The notes under the pieces were generated by a model. That model had not been told where the DNA came from. It did not search any database and saw only the letters and a program-made list of their open reading frames with translations. The position numbers were made by a program, and so were the translations under genes. Below are positions 34,731-44,027 of a DNA stretch of 59,267 bases, piece by piece. This stretch comes from Clostridia bacterium (GTDB lineage: Bacteria > Bacillota > Clostridia > Lachnospirales > Cellulosilyticaceae), in NCBI GenBank assembly GCA_029239755.1, contig JARBUI010000021.1, positions 1-59,267 on the forward strand. The letters are read 5' to 3'. The stretch's first letter is position 1, and the number at the start of each line of letters is the position of its first letter.

Positions 34731-36607
34731 TGAATCAATCAAAATTAGAGAAGATTCCTCAATACTACACTAAAATAGCTTATATTGTATGTGCGTGTAT
34801 CTTCCTGTATTTTGCAGTATTTGGTTCGAACTCTATTATTATTCAGCGGTCATTGTTACTCACATTGTTGGTTCCAACAGTATTTATTATGAAACCATTA
34901 ACGATTAAAGGAAATACCTATGCTTGGACTAAAGTTATTGACTTCATTTTAGCGCTAAGTTTAATTGCAGGTGGGGTATATATCATGGCTGTGTGGGATG
35001 ATAGAATATTAAAAACCGGTTCTGCACCACGGATGGATATTATTATGGGTTCTATCATGATTATTTTAGTGCTCATTGCAGCACAGCGAACAACAGGTAA
35101 AATCCTCAGTATTATTTCAACTATTTTCGTTATTTATGCTCTTGCAGGGCCTTATATGCCAGGATTTCTAGTGCATCGCGGGCAAGCATGGGATAGAATC
35201 GTTACCTTTATGTATGTTTCGACAGAAGGTATTTTTGGGACACCAGTAGGTATTGCAGCGACTTTTATTATGGTTTTTATTATATTTGGATCTTTTTTGG
35301 AAGCATTTGGGGTTGGGCAGTGGTTTGTTGATTTTGCATATATTATTACAGGTAAATATAGAGGCGGTCCTGCAAAAACTGCAATTGTTGCGAGTGGTTT
35401 GATGGGTATGATCTCAGGGAGTTCAGCAGCTAATGTTGTTACGACCGGTTCTTTTACTATTCCGCTTATGAAGAAAACGGGATACAAAGATTATGAGGCG
35501 GCTGCTGTAGAAGCAGTAGCTTCAAGTGGCGGAATGTTTACACCACCAATTATGGGGGCAGGAGCATTTATCATGGCTGAATACGTAGGGCTTCCTTATT
35601 CAACTATCGCTAAGGCAGCCATTATCCCAGCTCTTTTATACTATCTTTCAATTATGCTGTCAGTAGATAGCATTGCTGTAAAAACTGGCATCAAAGGCTT
35701 GACAAAAGAGCAATTGCCTCCTATTCAAAATGTACTTGGGATCAATTTGTTAAATGCAGTTCCTATTTCAATATTAATTGGATTAATATCAATAGGGTTT
35801 AGTGCAACTAAGGCAGCTGTTTATTGTATCGTTTCTATATTAATTATTGCCTTTACTCAAAAAGATAATCGCCCTACAATTAAAAAGATAGCAGCAGCAC
35901 TAGAAGATGGGTCTGCAGCAGGCGTTGCAATTGTTGCCACTTGTGCGTGTGCAGGATTGATAGTGGGGGTTCTTTCTATGACAGGACTAGGCGCAAAGCT
36001 TTCTTATCAGCTTATCAATATGGCAGGTGGAAATCTTTACTTAGGTTCAGTTTTAGTAGCTATTATAGCAATTATTTTAGGATGTGGTATGCCGCCGACG
36101 GCAGTATATATTATTTTAGCATCAGTCCTAGCTCCACCACTTGCTGAAATGGGTGCTACGGTGCTTGCGGCACATATGTTTATATTCATATTCTCATGTT
36201 TAGGAGCTATTACTCCACCGGTTGCATTAACAGCTTATACAGCTGCCGCAATTGCAAAGGCTGATCCGAATAAGACGGGCTTTACAGCCTTTAGATTTGG
36301 TATTGTTGCTTATATTGTACCGTTTATATTTATTAGCTTTCCGGACTTACTTTTACATGATACAGGGTCATTTGTTAATACGACTATAGCTTGTGGGACT
36401 GCTATTATAGGAGTATTTTGTTTAGTTGCAGCATTAGAAGGATGTTTGTTTGTAAAAATTAATATGATCCAGCGTATACTATTATCTATTGCGGCATTAA
36501 TGATGATTATTCCAGGAACGGTTACTGATATGATTGGCGTGAGTGCCATTGTGATTGCAATTATAGTGGGCATTGTAGCTAAGAAAAGCATAGAGAAGGC
36601 TAGTTAA
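34730..36607 (+). CDS. TRAP transporter fused permease (4TM/12TM)
   Basis: A 625-residue membrane protein that fuses the small DctQ-like and large DctM-like TRAP subunits. Around 16-18 membrane segments are predicted. The DctM-like core contains GLMGMISGSSAANVVTTGSF and GCGMPPTAVYIILASVLAPP, both conserved. It works with the TAXI receptor as a secondary, sodium- or proton-driven importer. The start overlaps the receptor stop (TAATG). Confidence 0.94.
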   Translation: MNQSKLEKIPQYYTKIAYIVCACIFLYFAVFGSNSIIIQRSLLLTLLVPTVFIMKPLTIKGNTYAWTKVIDFILALSLIAGGVYIMAVWDDRILKTGSAPRMDIIMGSIMIILVLIAAQRTTGKILSIISTIFVIYALAGPYMPGFLVHRGQAWDRIVTFMYVSTEGIFGTPVGIAATFIMVFIIFGSFLEAFGVGQWFVDFAYIITGKYRGGPAKTAIVASGLMGMISGSSAANVVTTGSFTIPLMKKTGYKDYEAAAVEAVASSGGMFTPPIMGAGAFIMAEYVGLPYSTIAKAAIIPALLYYLSIMLSVDSIAVKTGIKGLTKEQLPPIQNVLGINLLNAVPISILIGLISIGFSATKAAVYCIVSILIIAFTQKDNRPTIKKIAAALEDGSAAGVAIVATCACAGLIVGVLSMTGLGAKLSYQLINMAGGNLYLGSVLVAIIAIILGCGMPPTAVYIILASVLAPPLAEMGATVLAAHMFIFIFSCLGAITPPVALTAYTAAAIAKADPNKTGFTAFRFGIVAYIVPFIFISFPDLLLHDTGSFVNTTIACGTAIIGVFCLVAALEGCLFVKINMIQRILLSIAALMMIIPGTVTDMIGVSAIVIAIIVGIVAKKSIEKAS

Positions 36608-36650
36608 AAATAAAAGAGTAAAGCAGCTATTTAGTGCTAATAAGTATTTA

Positions 36651-36692
36651 TAGACCTCTGAATGGGCAGACACCGTTTGGGGGTCTATTTAT
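36651..36692 (+). terminator. Terminator candidate after the TRAP permease
   Basis: TAGACC (36651-36656) pairs with GGTCTA (36682-36687) with G-rich/C-rich extension, followed by TTTATA. The T tract is weak. Confidence 0.5.
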
Positions 36693-36730
36693 AGCTCACC
36701 ATGCATGGCATAAAAACTGAGACAGAAGAA

Positions 36731-36746
36731 TGAACGATTGCATAAA
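36731..36746 (+). promoter_or_regulatory. LacI-type operator candidate before the first lacI-family gene
   Basis: TGAACGATTGCATAAA shares its right half with the operator at 32530 and with the one before the second paralogue. It lies 18 bases before the ATG, fitting autoregulation. Confidence 0.5.
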
Positions 36747-36763
36747 ATGAGGAGGGTATAAGG

Positions 36764-37762
36764 ATGACTACTTTAAAGGATGTTGCAAAGTTGGCATGTG
36801 TGGATGTCAGTACTGTTTCAAGAACATTGAATAATATCTCGTATGTTCATCCAGAGACGAAGAAAAAGATATATGCCGCAGTAGAACAGCTTGATTATAA
36901 GCCGAATTTAATAGCGAAAGGGATTAGAGAAGGGAAACGGCACACCCTAGGGGTAGTGGTTCCAAGTATTAATCTTTGTATTTTTGGAGAAATTGTACAA
37001 GGCATTGAAATTGAGGCGCGTAAACTGGGATACGGGGTGATGATTTGCAACACAAAGGATAATAAAGATTCGGAGGAAGAATGTCTGAATGGACTGTGCA
37101 ATGGGTTGGTAGATGGGATTATTATTGCTTCTACAGGGAAAAATGCTGCGCTCTTAAGGGATATTATAAACAGTGGAACTTCTGTTATGCAGCTGGTAAG
37201 AAAACAGGATAAGACAATCGGGAGTGTGGTGGCAGATTATTATGCCTGTGGATATGAAGCAGTAAAGTATCTTGTAAAGAGAGGATGCAGTCATATAGGG
37301 CTCATCAATGGTCCTATGGATATCATACCGTATAAAGAGAGGTACAAAGGCTATCATAAGGCAATGAAAGAGTATGAACTGGAAGAGCGTGTGGCAGAAT
37401 CTTCGCTGCCTAAGGGAAATTATTTTAAAGACGGATATGATGGAACACTGCAACTGCTAAAGGAGACTCCTGATTTGGATGCTATTATTGTGGCGGTAGA
37501 TATGCAGGGAATTGGTGCTATTCGTGCTTTAAAGGAGAAAAAGATAGCAATACCCGAGAACGTAAAAGTTATTAGTCTTACGGGAAATTCTATTGGAGGC
37601 ATGCTTGAGACTGCCATGACTTCTATGGAGATGCCGGCATGGGAAATGGGTGGGCAAGTTGCGAAGATGCTGGTTGAAAGTATTGAAGCAGAACCGGAGA
37701 ACAAGCCCTGCTTAAGGCATCTGGTGTTTGAAGCTTCTTTGGTAGAAAGAGAAACAACATAG
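36764..37762 (+). CDS. LacI-family transcriptional regulator, copy 1
   Basis: A 332-residue regulator. The N-terminal helix-turn-helix (TTLKDVAKLACVDVSTVSRT, then LNN) and hinge are followed by a periplasmic-binding-protein-like sensor domain (from GVVVPSIN at about residue 63). It is about 85 percent identical by eye to the product of 41923-42921, including the upstream operator. It probably represses the DapA-like/TRAP operon just upstream and its own gene, with the transported compound as inducer. GGAGGG precedes the ATG. Confidence 0.93.
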   Translation: MTTLKDVAKLACVDVSTVSRTLNNISYVHPETKKKIYAAVEQLDYKPNLIAKGIREGKRHTLGVVVPSINLCIFGEIVQGIEIEARKLGYGVMICNTKDNKDSEEECLNGLCNGLVDGIIIASTGKNAALLRDIINSGTSVMQLVRKQDKTIGSVVADYYACGYEAVKYLVKRGCSHIGLINGPMDIIPYKERYKGYHKAMKEYELEERVAESSLPKGNYFKDGYDGTLQLLKETPDLDAIIVAVDMQGIGAIRALKEKKIAIPENVKVISLTGNSIGGMLETAMTSMEMPAWEMGGQVAKMLVESIEAEPENKPCLRHLVFEASLVERETT

Positions 37763-37832
37763 CGTTCAAAGTTTATCATGAAAAAGAAATGAGATGAAGG
37801 CAGGAAAGAGAATAAAGATGCGGAGGTAGAGA

Positions 37833-38165
37833 ATGAATATACAGCTTAATCATGTAGCATTATCTGTGGAGGAGTTTGAGTGGCATGTTCACTTTTTTCA
37901 TAAAGTATTAGGCATGTCCATAAAAAAGTCTGCAGGAGAAAAACCGATAAGAAAAGTATGGTTCAATGAAGGAATTCAGCTAAATGAAGTTACAAAGATG
38001 ATAGAAGATGTAGGAGTATGTAATCATTTGGGAATAGAAACAAGTGATGTAAGACAGACATTGGAGAGAGCTTATTTAAATGGTTGCACTGAAGCTTTAC
38101 AGGGTGAACAATGGTTTTGTTTGCCAAGTGGAATAGTTATTGAACTGATGGAAAAAAATGATTAG
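37833..38165 (+). CDS. VOC-family (glyoxalase/dioxygenase fold) protein
   Basis: A 110-residue single-domain vicinal oxygen chelate protein. Metal-ligand candidates are His7 (QLNHVALSVEEF), His near residue 67 (CNHLGIETSDV) and the terminal Glu in GIVIELME. The small size fits a lactoylglutathione-lyase-like or epimerase-like subunit that dimerises. It follows the LacI gene by 70 bases. No precise reaction can be assigned. Confidence 0.75.
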   Translation: MNIQLNHVALSVEEFEWHVHFFHKVLGMSIKKSAGEKPIRKVWFNEGIQLNEVTKMIEDVGVCNHLGIETSDVRQTLERAYLNGCTEALQGEQWFCLPSGIVIELMEKND

Positions 38166-38264
38166 TAGATTTTGTAATGTTGTGTTAACGTCCTAACTAA
38201 AAGTAAGAGCTAAAAGATCATCTTTTTATATTTTCATCATAGTTAAACTAAAGGAGTGTTTGGG

Positions 38265-40265
38265 ATGAAAATTTTTAATTCGCTTAAGTTTAAGTTGATT
38301 TTTATGTTATTGATCATTGCGTTCATACCGATTTTAGTTCTATCTTTATATCAGCTTACTAATTTAAGTACAATGATTACTGACAACATAAGATCCGAGG
38401 AGATTGCAGTGGCCAATAACAGTGTAGCTACAATCAATACATGGATAGATTGTAAGATTTCTCAACTTTCAGAAAGTATAAAAGCCCATCCAGAATTTAA
38501 AACTGCAATCCCAAATGAAATAATATCAACCATAAAATATATCAATGAATTTGATTCAGATATTGAGACCTCTACAGTTACTGATAGCAACGGAAATTCA
38601 ATAAATGATAGTGGCAAAACCGGAAATTTTGCAGACCGTAATTATTTTATAAAAGCAAAAGAAACAAAAAAGGCTGCAGTAAGTGATGTCATTATCGGTA
38701 AACTCTCTGGTAATAAAATTATTACAGTAGCAGTACCTATTCTTAATGACAGCAATGAGTTTCATGGTGTCATTATGAGTGCAATCACAGTAGGAAACAT
38801 AGAAAATTTCATAGGTAAAACTAAAGTTGGAAACAGCGGCTACGTATTTATATTGACCAAGACTGGAGATATTGTGTTTCATCCTGATTCAGATAGATAC
38901 GGAAAGAGTTATAAAGAATATCTAAAAAATGAAGATGCAGTAAAGAAATTTGACCAAGAGGTACTTGTGAATGAGAATGGATTTACCCCATATACTGATG
39001 ATAATGGGATAGATAATATTATGTCTTATACCACGGTAAAAGATACGGGCTGGAAAGTAGTTGTAACAGTTCCCGCAAATGAAGTATATGGGAATTTGCA
39101 AAATACAATGAAGGTGTCATTATTTATCATAGGGATAGTAGTAATATTAGTTTTTATAGCATCAATCCTTATGGCCAGTTTGCTGTCAAAACCTTTAAAG
39201 CAAACAGCTAATCACTTTAAAGCTTTAGCCAATGCTGATTTCACACATGAAGTACCTGAAAACATTATAAAAAGAAAGGATGAAATTGGGATACTTGCAG
39301 AATCTATGGACACAATGAGTAAATCAATTAAAGCTCTCATACAAAATGTTAAAGCTGAAGCTAATAATGTAAAAGAAAATATTGAATTTTCATCACTGAA
39401 CTTGATCAGTTTATCTCAGCAGGTTGAAGATGTGTCTGCAACAACAGAAGAAATGTCTGCTGGAATGGAAGAGACAGCTGCTTCTACCCAGGAAATGAAC
39501 GCTACTTCTAGGAAAATAGAAAATACAATTAGTTCTATAACAGAAAAAGCTCAAAAAAATTCTGTACTGGTAGAAGAAATCAGTAAACGTGCACAAGCTC
39601 TAAAGGAAAGAGTATTGGTATCGCAGCAAACAGCTTATAATATAAGAGAAAATATAGACTCTGAAATGAGGATAGCTATTGAGCAGTCAAAAGGTGTAGA
39701 TAAAATTACTGTACTTGCAGATTCTATACTTCAAATTGCTTCACAAACCAACCTTCTTGCACTAAATGCAGCAATCGAAGCAGCAAGAGCAGGGGAATTG
39801 GGAAAAGGCTTTGCAGTTGTAGCAGATGAAGTAAGAAAGCTGGCAGCAGATTCCCAAAATACAATAAATGAAATTCAAAAGGTCACAACACTTGTGGTGG
39901 ATTCAGTTAAAAATCTTACGTATAATTCAGTAAAAGCATTAAACTTTATTGATACAACTGTAATAACAGATTATAAGACTATGGTTGATATAGGTGAACA
40001 ATATTATCTGGATTCAGAGGCTTTTCGTAATTTGATAAAAGAATTTAGTTCAGCTTCAGAGGAGCTATTTACAGCTATGCAAAGTATGGTTAGAGTAATC
40101 AATGAAGTTACAATAGCAAATAATGAAGAAGCTCAGGGCTCACAAAATATAGCCGAAAGGGCAGCAGAGGTTATGAAAAATGTGTCTAATGTAAAAAATT
40201 TGATGCAGCTAACAGAACAAGGCTCTGAAAGGTTAGCAGAAACTGTATCTAGGTTTAAAATATAA
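38265..40265 (+). CDS. Methyl-accepting chemotaxis protein with dCache sensor
   Basis: A 666-residue chemoreceptor. A first membrane segment (about 8-30) is followed by an extracellular double-Cache domain (about 35-275, with [20 protein letters not shown] and [20 protein letters not shown]), a second membrane segment (about 281-303), HAMP, and a signalling domain whose tip reads [20 protein letters not shown]. dCache domains usually bind amino acids, organic acids or related small molecules. The start is at ATG 38265, eight bases after AAGGAG. Its place between transporter genes suggests that it senses one of their substrates. Confidence 0.93.
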   Translation: MKIFNSLKFKLIFMLLIIAFIPILVLSLYQLTNLSTMITDNIRSEEIAVANNSVATINTWIDCKISQLSESIKAHPEFKTAIPNEIISTIKYINEFDSDIETSTVTDSNGNSINDSGKTGNFADRNYFIKAKETKKAAVSDVIIGKLSGNKIITVAVPILNDSNEFHGVIMSAITVGNIENFIGKTKVGNSGYVFILTKTGDIVFHPDSDRYGKSYKEYLKNEDAVKKFDQEVLVNENGFTPYTDDNGIDNIMSYTTVKDTGWKVVVTVPANEVYGNLQNTMKVSLFIIGIVVILVFIASILMASLLSKPLKQTANHFKALANADFTHEVPENIIKRKDEIGILAESMDTMSKSIKALIQNVKAEANNVKENIEFSSLNLISLSQQVEDVSATTEEMSAGMEETAASTQEMNATSRKIENTISSITEKAQKNSVLVEEISKRAQALKERVLVSQQTAYNIRENIDSEMRIAIEQSKGVDKITVLADSILQIASQTNLLALNAAIEAARAGELGKGFAVVADEVRKLAADSQNTINEIQKVTTLVVDSVKNLTYNSVKALNFIDTTVITDYKTMVDIGEQYYLDSEAFRNLIKEFSSASEELFTAMQSMVRVINEVTIANNEEAQGSQNIAERAAEVMKNVSNVKNLMQLTEQGSERLAETVSRFKI

Positions 40266-40483
40266 TACTTTTAACTGGAAAAATTCAAAGTTATTAAGTA
40301 GATTTTAGTTGGACTGCTAATAGATACACGGTTCTGTATTGTTGGATGAAGATACGGCACGGGGCATTAAAAAATAATTTAAAAAAAAAGGAAGTAATGA
40401 TATTATAATATTATGCTAACTTTAGAAATTAATAATAAATCAAGAAGAAAAAGACAGGATTAGATTGCTTTAATGAGAGGGAT
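40266..40483 (+). other. Gene-free stretch upstream of the NRAMP-like gene
   Basis: These 218 bases are AT-rich. A TATAAT lies near 40405, without a recognisable -35 partner. I see no gene, repeat or terminator hairpin here. Confidence 0.4.
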
Positions 40484-41788
40484 ATGAAAATGGTTAAAGA
40501 TACAAATGTGATTTCGAATGAAGCCTTTGATCAAAATAAAGGAGCCCCCCTGACGTTTAATGATTTATTAAAAAGAATCGGACCAGGAATTGTCTTGACA
40601 GGAGTGGTTATTGGACCTGGAGCCATTACAACGGCATCTATGCTGGGGGCCCAATATGGTTATGACCTGATCTGGCTGCTGATACCAATTGCTTTTATGG
40701 GAATCACTTTTATGCTGACGACGTATCGCATTTCCCTTCTTACAGGGATGCCGGCCATTCACGCAATTCAGCATTACTTTGGTAAAGTAGCAGCTAGATT
40801 TGTGGGAATCGCAACTTTCCTTGCCTGTATGTTCTTTACAATGGGCAATATAACTGGAACAGGTGCCGGTATGAATCTTGTGTTTGGAATGAATTGGAAG
40901 CTAGGTGCTTTGATTATGATTTGTGTCATGATTTACTGCTATTTTTCCAAAGGTGTTTATTTAAAAGTGGAAAGAGGAATTGCATTATGTATCTTGGGAA
41001 TGATTTGTGCTTTCTATGCAACGCTAATTGGAACGGGAGGTCCTGTCTGGAGAGAAATGAGAAGTGGACTGACACACTGGGTATTTCCGGCAGGAAGTTT
41101 TTCAACGGCATTGGCGTTTATCAGCACGAATGCTTCACTAACAACAGGGATCTATGGTACCTACTTGGGGACAGAGAAAAAATGGAAGAAAGAAGATTTG
41201 TTTAATGGCGTTATGAAAGCAGATGCCATTGCACACGTAGTCGGTGTCATCCTAATCAGCGGAGCCATTGTACTCGTAGGTGCGATCGTACTCTATCCTA
41301 CGAGGACTACGATTAAATCACCGTCGCAGCTGGCTGATATGCTGGTACCTATGATGGGGAATGCAGCAAAGTATATCATGGGAATTGCCCTTTTAGGCGC
41401 TGGGTTTTCTTCCTTATTAGGAAATACACAAAGAGGGGTAGTGCTGCTGTGTGCTGGATTTGATAAAGAAACGGCACTAGAGTCTAAGAATATCCGTTGG
41501 GGTTCTATGGTTATCATTATAATTGCTGCTATTATCTGCTTCAATTATGGTGGTTCGCCGGTACAGCTGATTTACTTGGCTAATGTGGCAACTGCAATAG
41601 CAACTCCAGTGGCAGGGCTGTTCATCACTATGATGATTTGGAAAAAGGATGTGAATAAAGGCTTGAATCAGCCGAGAGTTCTTCAGATTTGCATGACAAT
41701 TAGTTATATATTCTGCCTTAGAATGACTGCTTCGGCCCTGGTTAATACAGTACCAAAGTTTATAGAATCTATATTTGGAGGGTTTTAA
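40484..41788 (+). CDS. Divergent NRAMP-family transporter lacking the metal motifs
   Basis: A 434-residue protein with eleven or so membrane segments and the overall NRAMP pattern (PGIVLTGVVIGPGAITTASM, AQYGYDLIWLLIPIAF). In metal-transporting NRAMPs the first helix has DPGN and the sixth MPHN. Here the first motif is GPGAITT (44-50) and the sixth-helix region reads FISTNASLTTG, so the Asp, Asn and Met ligands for manganese or iron are gone. Relatives of this type occur next to genes for organic compound breakdown, so an organic substrate is plausible. It stands alone between the chemoreceptor and the second LacI gene. Confidence 0.82.
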   Translation: MKMVKDTNVISNEAFDQNKGAPLTFNDLLKRIGPGIVLTGVVIGPGAITTASMLGAQYGYDLIWLLIPIAFMGITFMLTTYRISLLTGMPAIHAIQHYFGKVAARFVGIATFLACMFFTMGNITGTGAGMNLVFGMNWKLGALIMICVMIYCYFSKGVYLKVERGIALCILGMICAFYATLIGTGGPVWREMRSGLTHWVFPAGSFSTALAFISTNASLTTGIYGTYLGTEKKWKKEDLFNGVMKADAIAHVVGVILISGAIVLVGAIVLYPTRTTIKSPSQLADMLVPMMGNAAKYIMGIALLGAGFSSLLGNTQRGVVLLCAGFDKETALESKNIRWGSMVIIIIAAIICFNYGGSPVQLIYLANVATAIATPVAGLFITMMIWKKDVNKGLNQPRVLQICMTISYIFCLRMTASALVNTVPKFIESIFGGF

Positions 41789-41847
41789 TTTTTTAGAGAT
41801 ACATTCGTTGTAATAAGCAATGATGGGATTTTTGAAAAATCAAAAGT

Positions 41848-41905
41848 TTGAAATCTGGATAGAAATATGCTATAACTGAGGTAAAATAACAAACGATTGC
41901 ATAAA
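41848..41905 (+). promoter_or_regulatory. Promoter and operator of the second lacI-family gene
   Basis: TTGAAA (41848-41853), a 17-base spacer ending TGC, and TATAAC (41871-41876) form an extended -10 promoter. CAAACGATTG with the following CATAAA (about 41890-41905) lies just after the expected start point and matches the operators at 32530 and 36731. Confidence 0.62.
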
Positions 41906-41922
41906 ATGAGGAGATTGTAAGA

Positions 41923-42921
41923 ATGGCTACTTTAAGAGATGTTGCAAAGCTGGCATGTGTGGATGTGAGTACTGTTTCCAGAGCATTGAATAATACCTCT
42001 TACGTTCACCCAGAAACGAAGAAAAAGATATATACTGCGGTAGAACAGCTCAGTTATAAACCGAATTTAATAGCGAAAGGTTTGAGGAAGGGAAAACGGC
42101 ACACTCTGGGTGTAGTGGTTCCAAGTATTAATCTTTCTATTTTTGGAGAAATTGTACAAGGCATTGAAATTGAAGCACGTAAGCTTGGATATGGGATTAT
42201 GATCTGTACTACAAAGGATAATCCGGATTCGGAGGAAGAATGTCTGAATCGGTTGCGCAATGGGCTTGTAGATGGGATTATTATTGCTTCTACAGGGCAG
42301 AATACTAGACTATTAAGAGATATTATGAGCAATGGTATTTCTGTTATGCAGATGGTAAGAAAACAAGATAATACAATCGGGAGTGTAGTGGCGGATTATT
42401 ATGCTAGTGGATACGAAGCAGTAAAATATCTTGTGAAGAGAGGCTGCCGCCATATAGGGCTCATTAATGGTTCTATGGATATTATACCGTATAAAGAGAG
42501 ATATAAAGGTTACCATAAGGCTATGAAACAATGTGGACTGCAGGAACATATCGCAGAATCTTCTTTACCAAAAGGGAATTATTTTAAAGATGGATATGAA
42601 GGAACTGAGCAGTTATTAAAGGAAGACCCAGATTTGGATGCTGTTATTGTGGCAGTAGATATGCAGGGAATTGGTGTTATTCGTGCTTTAAAGGAGAGGC
42701 AGATAGCAATACCCAAGAAAGTAAAAGTTATTAGTCTTACCGGACATTCTATTGGTGGCATGCTTGAGACTGCTATGACATCTATGGAGATGCCAGCACG
42801 TGAAATGGGTGAACAGGTCACGAAAATGATTGTTGAAAGTATTGAGACGGAGCCAGAAAACAAGCCTAGCTTAAGACACATGGTTTTTGAAGCTTCTTTG
42901 ATGCAAAGAGAAACAACATAA
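41923..42921 (+). CDS. LacI-family transcriptional regulator, copy 2
   Basis: A 332-residue paralogue of the regulator at 36764, with the same length, near-identical DNA-binding helix (ATLRDVAKLACVDVSTVSRA) and only scattered differences in the sensor domain, for example around residues 105-145 where effector contacts are likely. The operator-like sequence and ribosome site upstream are conserved too, so the duplication included the control region. It may respond to a different ligand, control the NRAMP-like gene before it, or share targets with copy 1. Confidence 0.93.
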   Translation: MATLRDVAKLACVDVSTVSRALNNTSYVHPETKKKIYTAVEQLSYKPNLIAKGLRKGKRHTLGVVVPSINLSIFGEIVQGIEIEARKLGYGIMICTTKDNPDSEEECLNRLRNGLVDGIIIASTGQNTRLLRDIMSNGISVMQMVRKQDNTIGSVVADYYASGYEAVKYLVKRGCRHIGLINGSMDIIPYKERYKGYHKAMKQCGLQEHIAESSLPKGNYFKDGYEGTEQLLKEDPDLDAVIVAVDMQGIGVIRALKERQIAIPKKVKVISLTGHSIGGMLETAMTSMEMPAREMGEQVTKMIVESIETEPENKPSLRHMVFEASLMQRETT

Positions 42922-42981
42922 TGTTTCGAATTACAATAGTCCTTAAAGCTATTCTTTTTTATTTTACAATAGGGGGATGAT

Positions 42982-43356
42982 ATGAAGCTTTTATTAAGAA
43001 GTAAAATCTCATTAGTTGCAAGCTATGTAGAAATTATTTTATCGGTCTTATTAGTTTTAGGAATTAGCTATAGTTTAATGCAAGTTATACATAATAATAT
43101 TTTATATCAATACTTTAACTATGAGATCTTTTTGGCAGATGTCTTAAAGCTTATTATAGGAGTAGAATTTGTTAAAATGTTATGCAAACATAGCCTGGGG
43201 AGTGCTATTGATGTATTAATTTTTGCTGCAGCAAGAAAGATTGTTATAGCTCACTATACAGGAAATGAGCTTGTTTTGGCAGTAGTATCAGTTGCTATTC
43301 TATTTGTAGTAAGAAAGTATTTTAATTATGATAATAAGAAAAAATATGTGGAGTGA
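42982..43356 (+). CDS. PsiE-like small membrane protein
   Basis: A 124-residue protein with four predicted membrane segments (about 13-33, 46-66, 72-90 and 98-115). The pattern EIILSVLLVLGISYSL and FLADVLKLIIGVEFVKMLCKH resembles the phosphate-starvation-inducible PsiE family, whose function is unknown. GGGGG precedes the ATG. It lies 60 bases after the second LacI gene and may be co-transcribed with it. Confidence 0.65.
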   Translation: MKLLLRSKISLVASYVEIILSVLLVLGISYSLMQVIHNNILYQYFNYEIFLADVLKLIIGVEFVKMLCKHSLGSAIDVLIFAAARKIVIAHYTGNELVLAVVSVAILFVVRKYFNYDNKKKYVE

Positions 43357-43479
43357 TGCACAGCATTTGATAACGGCAAAAAGTGGTTGGTGGGCAATCC
43401 AAGAAACGTCATGTAGTTAGTGATGATAGCATAGAGAAGATATAGTGGAGATAAATGAAAAGATTTTAATGAGGATATA

Positions 43480-43530
43480 TTGTTGACATGACAACTAAAA
43501 CATTGTAAGATGTAGTTGTTGTGTCAACAA
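43480..43530 (+). promoter_or_regulatory. Promoter of the MarR-MATE operon with twin operators
   Basis: TTGACA (43483-43488) and TAAGAT (43506-43511) are 17 bases apart. Two related near-palindromes, GTTGACATGACAAC (43482-43495) and GTTGTTGTGTCAAC (43515-43528), overlap the -35 element and the start region, with centres 33 bases (about three turns) apart. These look like MarR sites. The two also pair with each other as a long hairpin followed by seven T (to 43538), so a terminator reading is possible. Confidence 0.65.
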
Positions 43531-43564
43531 TTTTTTTGTAACCATTCATAAGCGGGAGGAAAAG

Positions 43565-44023
43565 ATGCATAAGACAGGAAATAAAAGTATAGGAAGATTA
43601 ATCTCTATCCTTCACAGGCAATCGCAGATTTATCTGAATATCGCTTTAAAAGATATTGATATTAGCTCTTCCGAATATGTATTCTTAATTACATTATTAA
43701 TTGAAGAGGGTATATCTCAAGATGAGCTTTCTGCGAGGATTTTAATTGACAAAGCGGCTACTGCCAGAGCGATTAAATCTCTTGAAGATAAAGGGTATGT
43801 AAGAAGAGAAACAGATAGTAATGATAAAAGAATAAAAAAGGTTTATTGTACTCATAAGGCAAAGGAATGCGAGTCTCAAATTCGTACAGCACTTGCTAGC
43901 TGGACAAAGCTGCTTACAGAAGACTTAAGTGCAGAAACTGAAGAATTAATCATTACAACACTTGAGCATATGTCAAGTAAGGTACGCAGCATAGACTTTA
44001 AAGAATTATTACAAAAGGAGTAG
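43565..44023 (+). CDS. MarR-family transcriptional regulator
   Basis: A 152-residue winged-helix repressor. The DNA-binding part shows ISQDELSARILIDKAATARAI, then LEDKGYVRRETDSNDKRIKKVYCT for the wing. It is preceded by GGGAGG and overlaps, through its ribosome site, the MATE gene that starts four bases after its stop. The likely role is repression of this efflux operon with release by a transported or toxic small molecule. Twin palindromes upstream support autoregulation. Confidence 0.92.
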   Translation: MHKTGNKSIGRLISILHRQSQIYLNIALKDIDISSSEYVFLITLLIEEGISQDELSARILIDKAATARAIKSLEDKGYVRRETDSNDKRIKKVYCTHKAKECESQIRTALASWTKLLTEDLSAETEELIITTLEHMSSKVRSIDFKELLQKE

Positions 44024-44027
44024 TTAA

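Noticed and set aside
35152..35487. Minus-strand open frame of 111 codons in the TRAP permease
   Set aside because: Hydrophobic codons read backwards give long frames; no start signal and the plus-strand gene is clear.
36731..36746. Catabolite control (cre) site before the LacI gene
   Set aside because: The element lacks the full 14-base cre pattern and its right half is shared with sites at the other LacI-linked promoters.
36764..42921. Composite transposon formed by the two LacI copies as direct repeats
   Set aside because: Similarity is limited to the regulator genes and short upstream sequence; no transposase, terminal inverted repeats or target duplications are visible.
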